NCBI RefSeq assembly: GCF_003719725.1
Contig: NZ_RIAX01000007.1
Coordinates: 1-64,000, forward strand
DNA from: Planococcus salinus
Lineage (GTDB): Bacteria; Bacillota; Bacilli; Bacillales_A; Planococcaceae
DNA: 64,000 bases
Direction of reading: 5' to 3'
The notes beneath the pieces are model-generated. The model saw nothing but the letters and a program-made list of their open reading frames with translations. It made no database searches and was not told the origin of the DNA. The position numbers and the translations under genes were made by a program. Positions 41,863 to 50,095 of this stretch are shown piece by piece (position 1 is the stretch's first letter; each line of letters starts with the position of its first letter).

Positions 41863-41910
41863 TTTTGTTCCTCCTTTGAATTATTGCTTCTTTTTTGTAT
41901 TCCCTGTATT

Positions 41911-41936
41911 TTTAAAAATATTCGCAATGGGGTATA
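41911..41936 (+). promoter_or_regulatory. SigB-type promoter of the catalase-like gene
   Basis: TTTTAA (41911-41916), 14 bases and GGGTAT (41931-41936): one mismatch in the -35 and a perfect -10 for SigB, 25 bases before GTG 41961. Confidence 0.7.
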
Positions 41937-41960
41937 GGTTAAAGGAAATGAGGTGAGAAA

Positions 41961-42875
41961 GTGAAAAGACGACAATTGGCAGAGGAAGCGGTCAATCAAA
42001 TTGAAAAAGTTTTTGGCGAGTACCCGGGCCATCGCCGGGCGCACGCGAGAGGAAGCGTGTACGAAGCGATATTTTCTTCCAATGGAAATGCCTCAGCACT
42101 GACCACGGCTTCTCATTTTCAACCAGGAAAAGTACAGGCGCTGGTGCGTTTTTCGCATTTTTCTCCAGACCCGACATGGGCAGATATTATGTCCCCTGCA
42201 AAAGGGATGGCCGTGCAGTTCAAGTTGGCAGAAGGAGAAGTGACGAATATTGTCGGGGTGACGGCCCCGATTTTTCTGGCGAAAACACCGGAAGTTTTCA
42301 CGGAAATGCTCCGTGTTATGAAATCATTTAAAAATGGAAAGCCGCGATTCGCCGATTTGGCAGAAGTAATGACGCAATATCCCGAAAGCCGGGCTGTCAT
42401 TGAAATCTTAAAAAAAATGCAAGCCCCGAAGAGCTTTGCGACTGGCTTGTATCACTCGAATCACGCGTTTTATTTTCATAATGACAAGGGGAAGAAACAG
42501 CCCATTAAATACGAATGGGAACCAGAAGCGGGAGTTGAGGATTTATCGTTGACTGATGCCGCAGCTATGCCGATCGATTATTACAAGGCGGAATTTGAAG
42601 ACCGAATCAGCCAGGGACCGGTAAACTTCCGTTTGAATATTGTTATTGGAACGGATGAGGATCCGACTGACGATCCGACAGTCGAATGGCCCGCAGAAAG
42701 GGAGAGAATCCACATTGGCAGCTTGTCGATTCAAAAGCAAGCACCTTATGCGGCTGACACCTTGTTTGACCCGACGGTTATGACCGAGGGGATTTCCTGT
42801 TCCGAAGACCGCATACTCAACTTCCGCCAAGACGCTTATCAGGTTTCACACAGCAGAAGGAAAAAAGGGCAATAA
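41961..42875 (+). CDS. catalase-related haem peroxidase (SrpA-like)
   Basis: 304 residues, the compact catalase fold. The distal His lies in GHRRAHARGSVYEA and the haem-ligand Tyr in NFRQDAYQVSHSRR (R-x-x-x-Y) at the C-terminus. The family oxidises substrates with hydrogen or organic peroxides rather than acting as full catalases. GTG 41961 has AGGTGAG upstream. The SigB-type promoter fits a role in oxidative stress. Confidence 0.9.
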   Translation: MKRRQLAEEAVNQIEKVFGEYPGHRRAHARGSVYEAIFSSNGNASALTTASHFQPGKVQALVRFSHFSPDPTWADIMSPAKGMAVQFKLAEGEVTNIVGVTAPIFLAKTPEVFTEMLRVMKSFKNGKPRFADLAEVMTQYPESRAVIEILKKMQAPKSFATGLYHSNHAFYFHNDKGKKQPIKYEWEPEAGVEDLSLTDAAAMPIDYYKAEFEDRISQGPVNFRLNIVIGTDEDPTDDPTVEWPAERERIHIGSLSIQKQAPYAADTLFDPTVMTEGISCSEDRILNFRQDAYQVSHSRRKKGQ

Positions 42876-42877
42876 AA

Positions 42878-42912
42878 ACAAGCCGGCGTCTCACGGGTGC
42901 CGGCTTGTTTTA
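42878..42912. terminator. bidirectional intrinsic terminator
   Basis: The stem ACAAGCCGGC (42878-42887) pairs with GCCGGCTTGT (42899-42908) and is followed by TTTTATG. It separates the convergent catalase-like and glutamate dehydrogenase genes. Confidence 0.88.
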
Positions 42913-42916
42913 TGTC

Positions 42917-44296
42917 TCAGTATAATTTTCCTTGCTTGTACAGAACTGTAGATAATCTCTTAACAGAATGAATATAACAATTTTGGCGCAACGGGAAAGG
43001 GTCCCCGAAGTATTGCGGGAGAATCATATCCATCGTCTGTTGCATCTGCCCCACTAATTTATCGTAAATCTCCTGTTCTGAATGGTATTGTGTTTCGCGT
43101 CCCTGCAGCCATTCGAAATAAGAGACGATGACGCCTCCTGCATTAGCGAGAATGTCCGGTATGATCACCACGCCCTGATCACTGAGGTATTGGTCAGCTT
43201 CTTTTGTTGTTGGCGCGTTGGCACCTTCCACGATGATTTTGGCATGTATCTCTGTCATGTTATTTTCATGGATCTGATTTTCCAATGCTGCAAGGACCAG
43301 TACATCCACTGGCAGCGTCAGTAAATCATCCCGGCTTCTGATTTCCGCTGAAACGCCTGCTTCAGACAGTTGTTCATCAGTGACGGGCAAATCGCCTCGG
43401 TTTTTTGAAGTGAAACTGATCAAGGCCGGTATATCCAAACCGTTTTCATTGTACAAAGTGACGTTCCGGTCGCTGACAGCCACCACCGTATTGTCGACGA
43501 GCGGACATTTATATGCTTCAAGGGCAGTGATGGATCCGACATTACCAAATCCCTGTACCGCCAGAGTCAACGGGCGATTGGCATGAGCTAAAGTGGTGGC
43601 AGCAAATTTATTGCTGGTGGAAGATAATAATTGCTCATTTTCTTTGACAAAATCATGCATCAGGTAACGGAAAGTGAAGTAAACGCCTTTCCCGGTTGCT
43701 TCCCGTCTTCCCAGTGAACCTCCATTTTCTACACTTTTTCCTGTGAAACTGCCCAGGTAAGGCTCGCCGGGATGGATTTTTTTATACTCGGCCATCATCC
43801 AGTCCATTTCCCGTTCGCCGGACCCCATATCCGGAGCCGGTATGTCTTTTGTGGCGCCGATAACGTCAGCGAAATAACGGACGAATTTTCTGGAAATCAT
43901 ATTCAATTCCTTTTCCGAAAAATCTCTCGGGTTTATGAGTACGCCGCCTTTTCCTCCTCCGAATGGTACATTGTGAAGGGCATTTTTCAATGTCATCAAA
44001 AATGCCAGGTTGACGACTTCTTCTTCGTTGACACTTTCGTGAAAACGGATGCCGCCTTTGTAGGGGCCCATCGCATTGTTGTGGTGGACACGAAAAGAAG
44101 GGATTCTTACAACAGCACCATTATCCAACGGCACCCGCAAGAAGGATTTGTAGATCTGGTTGGGTGTTGAGAGAATGGCGCTCAATGAAGTGAATGCCTG
44201 TGAACGCATTTCTCCTTGAAGTTCAGGTAAAAACTCCTGATTCTCCATCAAAGCGTCCAAAGAGCTTTGGACAATCGCCTTTGTTTGTTCTTCCAT
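42917..44296 (-). CDS. glutamate dehydrogenase
   Basis: Glu/Leu/Phe/Val-type dehydrogenase that interconverts glutamate and 2-oxoglutarate plus ammonia. Substrate and catalytic lysines are K80 (NNAMGPYKGGIRFH), K104 (MTLKNAL) and K116 (VPFGGGKGG), with PAPDMGSG near 153-160; the NAD-binding VQGFGNVGS follows. At 459 residues it is 30 or more longer than Bacillus RocG/GudB, partly from extra residues before the Rossmann domain. ATG 44296 follows GGAGGTGCTGATCAT. Whether it is NAD- or NADP-linked is not decided. Confidence 0.9.
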   Translation of the reverse strand: MEEQTKAIVQSSLDALMENQEFLPELQGEMRSQAFTSLSAILSTPNQIYKSFLRVPLDNGAVVRIPSFRVHHNNAMGPYKGGIRFHESVNEEEVVNLAFLMTLKNALHNVPFGGGKGGVLINPRDFSEKELNMISRKFVRYFADVIGATKDIPAPDMGSGEREMDWMMAEYKKIHPGEPYLGSFTGKSVENGGSLGRREATGKGVYFTFRYLMHDFVKENEQLLSSTSNKFAATTLAHANRPLTLAVQGFGNVGSITALEAYKCPLVDNTVVAVSDRNVTLYNENGLDIPALISFTSKNRGDLPVTDEQLSEAGVSAEIRSRDDLLTLPVDVLVLAALENQIHENNMTEIHAKIIVEGANAPTTKEADQYLSDQGVVIIPDILANAGGVIVSYFEWLQGRETQYHSEQEIYDKLVGQMQQTMDMILPQYFGDPFPLRQNCYIHSVKRLSTVLYKQGKLY

Positions 44297-44367
44297 ATGA
44301 TCAGCACCTCCGAATTTATGGTCCACTTCTTTTATACCCTTTCTGTTTGGATGTAAGCACAGTAAAA

Positions 44368-44398
44368 AGCCACTTTCCAACAGTGGCGGAAAGTGGCT
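44368..44398 (-). terminator. terminator of the BCCT transporter gene
   Basis: The 11-bp stem AGCCACTTTCC (44368-44378) pairs with GGAAAGTGGCT (44388-44398). On the minus strand it is followed by TTTTTACTG. Confidence 0.87.
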
Positions 44399-44405
44399 GG
44401 AAATA

Positions 44406-45896
44406 CTATTTTTTTGATTTGCTTAACGCCAGCTCTGTTTTTAACGCTTTGAATAAAGCGATGATCATCAGAATCATGACAAACGAAAACGGGAGAGCTG
44501 CGATAATGATGGTATTTTGCACAGCGGTGAGACCTCCGACCGAAAGCAGAATAGCTGCTACAAGTGATTGTGCGATTCCCCATAAAATCTTGATTTGGTT
44601 ACTCGGCATCAAGGAGCCATTCGTTGACTGCATCCCGAGAACGAAAGTGGCTGAATCAGCAGACGTGATGAAAAAGGTGCTGACAAGCAGGATGGCGATA
44701 ATTGACATGGTAAAGCCGATCGGCATTTCACTGAACATCGCAAACAAGGTTTGTTCTGTCGGGAAAGAAGTGAGATCAAAGCCGCTTTTTTCCATATCAA
44801 TGCCAGATGTACCAAAGGCGGCAAACCAGAAAGATCCGAAAATGGTCGGTGTCAGCACTACACCGATTAAGAATTCACGGACAGTCCGGCCTTTGGAAAT
44901 ACGGGCGATGAACATACTGACAAACGGCGCCCATGAAATCCACCAGGCCCAGTAGAAGATTGTCCAGCCGTCCAACCAGCTGCGGTTTTCCGCATCAAGT
45001 GGCGCGGATTGGAAACTGAGGCTGATCAGGTTCTGGAAATAGGCACCGAACGTTTCAGTGAACATGTTCAAAATAAGCATTGTTGGACCGATGACCAATA
45101 CAAGGATGAGCAATATGACCGCCAGCACCATGTTCGTATTGGATAAGTACTTGATCCCTTTATTGAGCCCTGACCAGGCTGAAATGATGAACAGAAGGGT
45201 GACGACACCGATAATCAGCATTTGCATCGAGTAACTCTGTTCCATCCCAAAAAGATAAGAAAGACCACCGTTAATTTGAGCAGCGCCAAAGCCGAGAGAA
45301 GTCGCAACCCCGAAGACAGTGGCAAAAACAGCCAGCACGTCGACAAGCGTTCCGAATGGACCTTCCATTTTCTTTCCAAAAATCGGCTTCAGTGTTGATG
45401 AAATTAATCCGGGTTCCCCTTTTCGGAACTGAAAAAAAGCGAGTGACAAAGCAACCATTCCATACATTGCCCACACGTGAATACCCCAATGGTAGTATGA
45501 GCGCTGCAGAGCTTCCTTGAAGGCTTCATCGGTACCCGGTTCAGCGGTGGCAGGCTGGATGGCAAAGTGGGACAGCGGTTCTGAAGCTCCATAAAAAACG
45601 AGGCCGATTCCCATCCCTGCAGAAAATAACATGGACATCCATGTAAACGTGGAAAATTCGGGACGGTCCGCATCTTTGCCAAGACGAATTTTACCGTATG
45701 GACTGAGGATGATAATGAGCGTAAGGATTAACAGCAACGCCATGATCGTCAAGTAATACCAGCCAAAAGCGGTGTTGATGAACGAGCGGATATTTCCGGT
45801 TGCCTGTTCGAAAATTTCCGGAGAGATGACTCCAAATGCAACTGTCAAAATGACTAATGCAAATGCGATATAAAATACTCTAGTAGCTTTTTTCAT
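44406..45896 (-). CDS. BCCT family glycine betaine transporter (OpuD-like)
   Basis: 496 residues, 12 membrane helices, a sodium-coupled betaine/choline-type carrier that imports compatible solutes under osmotic stress. The signature FYWAWWISWAPFVSMFIARISKGRTVREF is present, with the tryptophan cluster that binds the trimethylammonium group, and MGIGLVFYGASEP in helix 3. ATG 45896 follows AGGAGGAAAT. The C-terminal tail is short, unlike the long osmosensing tail of BetP. Confidence 0.93.
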   Translation of the reverse strand: MKKATRVFYIAFALVILTVAFGVISPEIFEQATGNIRSFINTAFGWYYLTIMALLLILTLIIILSPYGKIRLGKDADRPEFSTFTWMSMLFSAGMGIGLVFYGASEPLSHFAIQPATAEPGTDEAFKEALQRSYYHWGIHVWAMYGMVALSLAFFQFRKGEPGLISSTLKPIFGKKMEGPFGTLVDVLAVFATVFGVATSLGFGAAQINGGLSYLFGMEQSYSMQMLIIGVVTLLFIISAWSGLNKGIKYLSNTNMVLAVILLILVLVIGPTMLILNMFTETFGAYFQNLISLSFQSAPLDAENRSWLDGWTIFYWAWWISWAPFVSMFIARISKGRTVREFLIGVVLTPTIFGSFWFAAFGTSGIDMEKSGFDLTSFPTEQTLFAMFSEMPIGFTMSIIAILLVSTFFITSADSATFVLGMQSTNGSLMPSNQIKILWGIAQSLVAAILLSVGGLTAVQNTIIIAALPFSFVMILMIIALFKALKTELALSKSKK

Positions 45897-45939
45897 ATTT
45901 CCTCCTATACCAATTTTATTGCAATACATAGCATTTAAT

Positions 45940-45966
45940 AGTATAGGAATTTACTATCCTGGTCAA
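45940..45966 (-). promoter_or_regulatory. possible promoter/operator of the BCCT gene
   Basis: On the minus strand TTGACC (45966-45961) and TATACT (45945-45940) are only 15 bases apart. Between them ATAGTA...TACTAT form an inverted repeat overlapping the -10, which could be a repressor site. The short spacer makes the call uncertain. Confidence 0.4.
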
Positions 45967-46011
45967 ATGAATAAAGGGATTTGTATCAATAGGCGTGGGT
46001 CTATCAAGCCA

Positions 46012-46569
46012 TTACTCCCATTGGTTCATTTGTTCTTCCTCTACAATCACACGCAAGTCATCAGCAGAAATGGTCATCACCGTATAGTCATGGCTTTCTG
46101 CATACCGCTCCGCTTCTTGTTTGATGAACTTAGGGGAACCGTCAGTTTCCTCATCATAGACAATGAGGATGCCATCCGAGTTGCGCAGGAAAAATTTATT
46201 TTTCTCGATAAATTGCCAGGGAGCTTCGTAAGGTTTGGACGTGAGGCTCCGATGAAAGTCGGCATGAGCGATAAGCATCTCATATTTCTCTTGTTTGGTT
46301 TCATTCCATTTCTTTTCCTGATTGAGAAACGGTGTCAGAATCGCGTACTTAAAATCAGGGAATTCTTCTTTCATATCCAGGACCACTTCGGCAGCCCAAG
46401 TCTCGACCCCCAGCTGGCCGCTCAGAATCACCCATTCAAGCCCTTCATCGAGCAACGCCCGGAAACGGCTTTCGAGGGCTTTTTTAATGTAATGAATTCC
46501 AGGATTTTTATCGTCGAATATTCCAAGTTCGTGCTGCTTGTAGCCGGTAACGACCAATCGTTTTATCAA
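46012..46569 (-). CDS. YpsA-like DUF1273/SLOG domain protein
   Basis: 185 residues matching the YpsA family, a SLOG-superfamily Rossmann-like domain predicted to bind a nucleotide ligand. Typical segments are VVTGYKQHELGIF at the N-terminus, WVILSGQLGVETWAAEV (about 43-59) and DGILIVYDEETDGSPKF. Bacillus YpsA influences cell division. In Bacillus ypsA lies next to gpsB and rnpB; neither is seen here. ATG start at 46569 with GAAGGAGCC upstream. Confidence 0.9.
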   Translation of the reverse strand: MIKRLVVTGYKQHELGIFDDKNPGIHYIKKALESRFRALLDEGLEWVILSGQLGVETWAAEVVLDMKEEFPDFKYAILTPFLNQEKKWNETKQEKYEMLIAHADFHRSLTSKPYEAPWQFIEKNKFFLRNSDGILIVYDEETDGSPKFIKQEAERYAESHDYTVMTISADDLRVIVEEEQMNQWE

Positions 46570-46668
46570 AAAATCGGCTCCTTCCTACCCATTGTCGAAT
46601 ACTTTAGTTTACCCTTTTTCGTGAAATGATAATATATATTTTTGAACAGGTGGGATCAGAAAAGTCAG

Positions 46669-46822
46669 TTTACTAACGGCAGTTATGATAAACTGGCAAC
46701 AACGAAAGGGTAAGAGTATGGTCAGCTTAAACGATGTGAAAAATGCATTCGTTGAAATTCAGGACAGTATTCATGAAACTCCCGTTTTAAAGTCAGCTCT
46801 TAATTCCTTGCCAAAAAGCTAA
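46669..46822 (+). pseudogene. duplicated, truncated 5' end of the threonine/serine dehydratase gene
   Basis: The first 130 or so bases repeat the upstream region and start of the intact gene at 47602-47740, including TTTACTAAC(G/A)GC, ATAAACTGGCAA and AACGAAAGGGT. The ATG at 46718 gives MVSLNDVKNA then 24 more codons to TAA 46820-46822. Homology is lost after about residue 27. It is a remnant without the PLP lysine and cannot make an enzyme. Confidence 0.85.
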
Positions 46823-46858
46823 AAAGTAGAACATTTTGTAAAAGAAGGAGTAATATGG

Positions 46859-46888
46859 TTCATATTCATTAAAACGGTATGGTACAAT
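46859..46888 (+). promoter_or_regulatory. probable promoter of the secreted DUF4878-like gene
   Basis: TTCATA (46859-46864), 18 bases and an extended -10 TGGTACAAT (46880-46888). Confidence 0.55.
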
Positions 46889-46935
46889 AATAAGATGCTA
46901 TGTACTTTAATAACTTGAAATGAGGAGGTAAGGGA

Positions 46936-47391
46936 ATGAAGAAAAGAGTGGGTATAATCGGCACAGCAGTAATTACGGTTGCTGGGGTAATTTCCGTTCC
47001 ATTTTTAACAAATTCGGAGGAACTCGATACTGTCTCTCCTGAAGCGTTTGTGAAGGAATATGTGGAACTAGGTAAAGCTGAGAATTACGAACGCATTGTA
47101 GATTTAGTCGTTGACGAACGTTTTAAGAATGATCGGGGCATAAAACTCGAAACTTACAAAGCGATGCAAGAAAACCTTCCGTCCTTAGTCGATTACGAGA
47201 TCAAAGAAGTGAAAAACGTGACGGAAGATCAAGCCACTGTAGTAGTGGTGTTAGAATATGAAGATGGCAGTGCAGAACAGGCACCCCTGAACTTGGTAAA
47301 AAAAGATGGAGATTGGAAACTGTATTTGGATAGTCAAAGTGCTCTTACTGATGAAGCTTACAAACAAATTAGTCCTGCAGATGATATTTAG
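46936..47391 (+). CDS. exported NTF2-like (DUF4878-like) protein
   Basis: 151 residues. An N-terminal hydrophobic segment (about 5-25, after KKR) suggests export or membrane anchoring. The rest looks like a small NTF2/DUF4878-type domain, a common fold of secreted stress or adaptation proteins, with PEAFVKEYVELGKAENYERI then strands ATVVVVLEYEDGSAEQAPL and DGDWKLYLD. ATG 46936 with GAGGAGGTAAGG upstream. It lies between two copies of the dehydratase 5' region and seems to have been inserted. Confidence 0.75.
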   Translation: MKKRVGIIGTAVITVAGVISVPFLTNSEELDTVSPEAFVKEYVELGKAENYERIVDLVVDERFKNDRGIKLETYKAMQENLPSLVDYEIKEVKNVTEDQATVVVVLEYEDGSAEQAPLNLVKKDGDWKLYLDSQSALTDEAYKQISPADDI

Positions 47392-47401
47392 TTATATAAA
47401 A

Positions 47402-47430
47402 AGTGGGTGGATTCTTTGAATCCACCCACT
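47402..47430 (+). terminator. hairpin after the DUF4878-like gene without U-tract
   Basis: A perfect 13-bp stem AGTGGGTGGATTC (47402-47414) / GAATCCACCCACT (47418-47430). The next bases are AAGGCTGTTGAG, leading into the IS3 end, so the original T-run may have been lost. Confidence 0.6.
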
Positions 47431-47444
47431 AAGGCTGTTGAGAA

Positions 47445-47600
47445 TGGACTGACCCAAAAAGGTAGACAAAAATTTAAGCGACTTGTTGGACATGAGTCCG
47501 GTATTCCACCGGGCTCATGTCTTTTAATTTGGTCTTCATCTCTATGTGATTGTAGTAAACGATATAAACATCGAGTTCCTGCAGAAAATGCTCAACACTT
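47445..47600 (-). mobile_element. remnant of an IS3-family element (end plus C-terminus of transposase OrfB)
   Basis: TGGACTGACCCAAAAA (47445-47460) is typical of an IS3-family terminal repeat. On the minus strand 47600-47474 translates as about 41 residues including DVYIVYYNHIEMKTKLKDMS and PVEYRTHV before the stop, the well-known C-terminus of IS3-family transposases. The rest of the element is missing: homology stops abruptly at the dehydratase promoter copy at 47601. Confidence 0.85.
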
Positions 47601-47649
47601 TTTACTAACAGCGGTTATGATAAACTGGCAATAACGAAAGGGTGAGAGT

Positions 47650-48600
47650 ATGGTCAGCTTAAACGATGTGAAAAATGCACACATTGAAATCCAGGACAGT
47701 ATCCATGAAACGTCCATTTTAAAGTCAGAGCTTTTAAACGAACAAAGCGGCAACCAGGTTTATTTGAAATCAGAGCATCTGCAAAAAACAGGTTCATTCA
47801 AAATAAGAGGTGCCACAAATGCTGTGAAAAAGGCAGTGCAGAATGGCGCCCGGTTTGTCACGGCTGCTTCTTCGGGAAATCACGGCCAGGCAGTGGCTTC
47901 CATTGCAAATGAATTGGGAGTGCCGTGCATAATCGTAGTGCCGGAAGATGCCAATGCCGCAAAAGTGGCTGCGATCAAAGCTTATAAAGGACAAGTGGAG
48001 TATTGCGGACTGATTTCTGCTGACCGGATACCGCGAGCCAAGCAACTGGCTGAAGAAAACGAAGGCATCTTCATACCGCCATACGATCATCCTCATGTCA
48101 TTGCCGGCCAAGGAACCATCGGACTGGAAGTGATGGAGCAGGTTCCTGATGTCGACATAATCGTGGTGCCGGTTGGCGGCGGAGGATTGATCAGCGGCAT
48201 ATTGACGGCCGTGAAAAACAGCAAGCCGCATGTGAAAGTGATCGGTGTGGAACCTGAAGCCGCCAATGATACGTATTTATCTTTGAAAAATAAGCAAATC
48301 ACCTCTATAGACAGCGCTCCTACAGTTGCAGATGGACTCCGGACTTCCCAGCCGGGCGATTTGACGTTCCCCATTTTGCAGGAACATTTGGACGATCTGC
48401 TGTTAGTCACAGAAAAACAAATCAAAGAAGCCTTCCAATTTACTGTTGAACGGACAAAGCAGCTGATTGAGCCGTCGAGTGCAGCAGCGGTGGCTGCGGT
48501 ATTGTCAGGGGAATTGCAGGGGGCACAGCAAAAGATTGCAGTCGTATTGTCAGGAGGAAACGTGGACTTGCGGCAAGTGCAGGAATTCATGCCGGATTGA
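47650..48600 (+). CDS. threonine/serine dehydratase family PLP enzyme
   Basis: 316 residues, fold type II PLP enzyme of the catabolic threonine dehydratase/serine racemase group. The Schiff-base lysine is K51 in QKTGSFKIRGA; SSGNHGQAVA binds the substrate carboxylate and VPVGGGGLISG binds the PLP phosphate. There is no ACT domain, so feedback by isoleucine is unlikely. It deaminates threonine and/or serine to 2-oxo acids. ATG 47650 with AAAGGGTGAGAG upstream. Its promoter region and start are duplicated at 46669-46801. Confidence 0.92.
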   Translation: MVSLNDVKNAHIEIQDSIHETSILKSELLNEQSGNQVYLKSEHLQKTGSFKIRGATNAVKKAVQNGARFVTAASSGNHGQAVASIANELGVPCIIVVPEDANAAKVAAIKAYKGQVEYCGLISADRIPRAKQLAEENEGIFIPPYDHPHVIAGQGTIGLEVMEQVPDVDIIVVPVGGGGLISGILTAVKNSKPHVKVIGVEPEAANDTYLSLKNKQITSIDSAPTVADGLRTSQPGDLTFPILQEHLDDLLLVTEKQIKEAFQFTVERTKQLIEPSSAAAVAAVLSGELQGAQQKIAVVLSGGNVDLRQVQEFMPD

Positions 48601-48602
48601 AC

Positions 48603-48651
48603 GTTTACGCATGAGCGAAAAGGGAAAAGAAAAAATAAGACTTACTATAAT
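48603..48651 (+). promoter_or_regulatory. SigB-type promoter with overlapping SigA-type -10
   Basis: GTTTAC (48603-48608), 13 bases and GGGAAA (48622-48627) match SigB. A perfect TATAAT at 48646-48651 follows. It lies directly after the dehydratase stop and drives the 53-residue gene. Confidence 0.6.
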
Positions 48652-48677
48652 GAGTTATACAGAAAGGAGCAGTTGAC

Positions 48678-48839
48678 ATGAGCGACGAAAAACAACCGCA
48701 TGAAAAATTGGCGGATAAAGAGTTGGATTTGAAAGCTGCACAGGAAGTACATTACCAGGATGACTTTAAAAAAGCTGATAAAGCGGCAGAAAACCAAGAA
48801 GAACAGGATAAAGAAAACAAAGAAAAAGATGACAAGTAA
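48678..48839 (+). CDS. small hydrophilic protein (53 aa), stress-type
   Basis: 53 residues, almost all charged or polar (Lys, Asp, Glu, Gln), beginning MSDEKQPHEKLADKELDLKA and ending KENKEKDDK. No family is recognised; the composition suggests an intrinsically disordered, hydrophilin-like protein. ATG 48678 has AAAGGAGC about seven bases upstream. A good terminator follows, and a SigB-type promoter precedes it. Confidence 0.75.
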   Translation: MSDEKQPHEKLADKELDLKAAQEVHYQDDFKKADKAAENQEEQDKENKEKDDK

Positions 48840-48845
48840 TCATTA

Positions 48846-48892
48846 AAAGGCTGGAGCGTTGGATAGACCAATTGCTGCCAGCCTTTTTTTAT
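48846..48892 (+). terminator. intrinsic terminator of the small stress gene
   Basis: The stem AAAGGCTGG (48846-48854) pairs with CCAGCCTTT around a partly paired loop, followed by seven T bases. Confidence 0.87.
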
Positions 48893-49091
48893 ACGGCCAA
48901 AAAGAAGCGTACATTGCATTATTTTTTCGAAAGCGATACCATAATGTGTAAGTATTCTGAACATAATAACGATTGGTGAGAGGGGATGGGGAGCCACTGA
49001 AGGCTTGAACTGAAAAATTTTGAAATGAGGAGGCAGGGTTTTATTTCCCAGGAAATACAGTGAGAAAAAATGGAAAGTGGGTGGTGGGGAC

Positions 49092-50075
49092 TTGAATAGT
49101 TATCTGCAAAACACAAAGCCGGAAATTAAAGATAAAATGAGAGATCTTGGGATTACACCGATACGGGTGGAATTGCCTTTTCGCCTCAATCACGTGAATT
49201 GTTTCATGGCAGAAGGAATTGACGGATGGACAGTCATAGATACAGGGTTGAACAATGACTATACAAGAGAGTTGTGGGAAGAGCAGATAGGAACCAAAGA
49301 AATTTCGGATTTATTGCTGACCCATTACCATCCGGATCATTTCGGTCACGCCGGAAGCCTGCAGAAAAAAACCGGAGCCAAAGTCTCCATGTCCAAAACG
49401 GACGCGTTGGCTGGTTTGTCTTCATGGCAGGACGAAGTGATTGAGACGATACCCGCAAATTACCGCGCCTGCGGAATACCGGAAGACAAGTCGATTCAAA
49501 TGACGGAAAATACAGCAGGGTTCCAGGATCTTGTTTTTCCATTGCCTGAAGTCGATCGTTACTTTAAGGAAGGTGAATCCGTCGTCATCGGCCGTTACGA
49601 ATACGAAGTGATCTTCACTCCGGGCCATTCAGACGGCATGGTCTGTTTTTACAATAAAGAACAGAATGTATTGTTTTCGGCCGATCACATTCTGCCGAAA
49701 ATCACACCGAATATCTCTTACTGGTTTCACGGGGATGAAAATCCTTTGAAAACGTATTACCAGTCGTTGGAAAAGATGAAGGAACTGGATGCGGAGTTGG
49801 TCATTCCTTCTCACCATCAGCCTTTTTACGGGGCCAACAAGCGGATTGATGAATTGATGAAGCACCACAATGAGCGCCTTGAAGAAACCCTGGATACGGT
49901 AACAGAAGGGCGGACGGTATACGAAGCGTGCGAGCAGCTTTTTAAGCGGCCGTTGACTGTCCACGAAACGCGTTTTGCTGTCGGGGAAACTTTGGCGCAT
50001 TTGGAATTCCTGCGGCATAGCGGCGATTGTGGACGGCGAAAAGAAGGCGAACAGTGGATTTACCAAAGAGCATAG
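49092..50075 (+). CDS. metallo-beta-lactamase fold hydrolase
   Basis: About 327 residues. The metal motif THYHPDHFGHAG is near residue 75, then TPGHSDGM, FSADHILPK and IPSHHQPF; all zinc ligands are present. The extra C-terminal helical region (about 250-327) is seen in YqjP-like members. The substrate is unknown. The likely start is TTG 49092 after GGTGGGG; GTG 49077 is the other option. The ribosome site is poor for both. It precedes the PanE-like gene by 20 bases. Confidence 0.82.
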   Translation: MNSYLQNTKPEIKDKMRDLGITPIRVELPFRLNHVNCFMAEGIDGWTVIDTGLNNDYTRELWEEQIGTKEISDLLLTHYHPDHFGHAGSLQKKTGAKVSMSKTDALAGLSSWQDEVIETIPANYRACGIPEDKSIQMTENTAGFQDLVFPLPEVDRYFKEGESVVIGRYEYEVIFTPGHSDGMVCFYNKEQNVLFSADHILPKITPNISYWFHGDENPLKTYYQSLEKMKELDAELVIPSHHQPFYGANKRIDELMKHHNERLEETLDTVTEGRTVYEACEQLFKRPLTVHETRFAVGETLAHLEFLRHSGDCGRRKEGEQWIYQRA

Positions 50076-50095
50076 AAAGAGGAGGAGTAAGTTTA

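Noticed and set aside
44194-44955. 253-codon open frame on the plus strand
   Set aside because: Antisense to glutamate dehydrogenase and the BCCT gene and crosses their terminator; no homology visible.
45919-46629. 236-codon open frame on the plus strand
   Set aside because: Antisense to the YpsA-like gene, which has clear family motifs and a good ribosome site.
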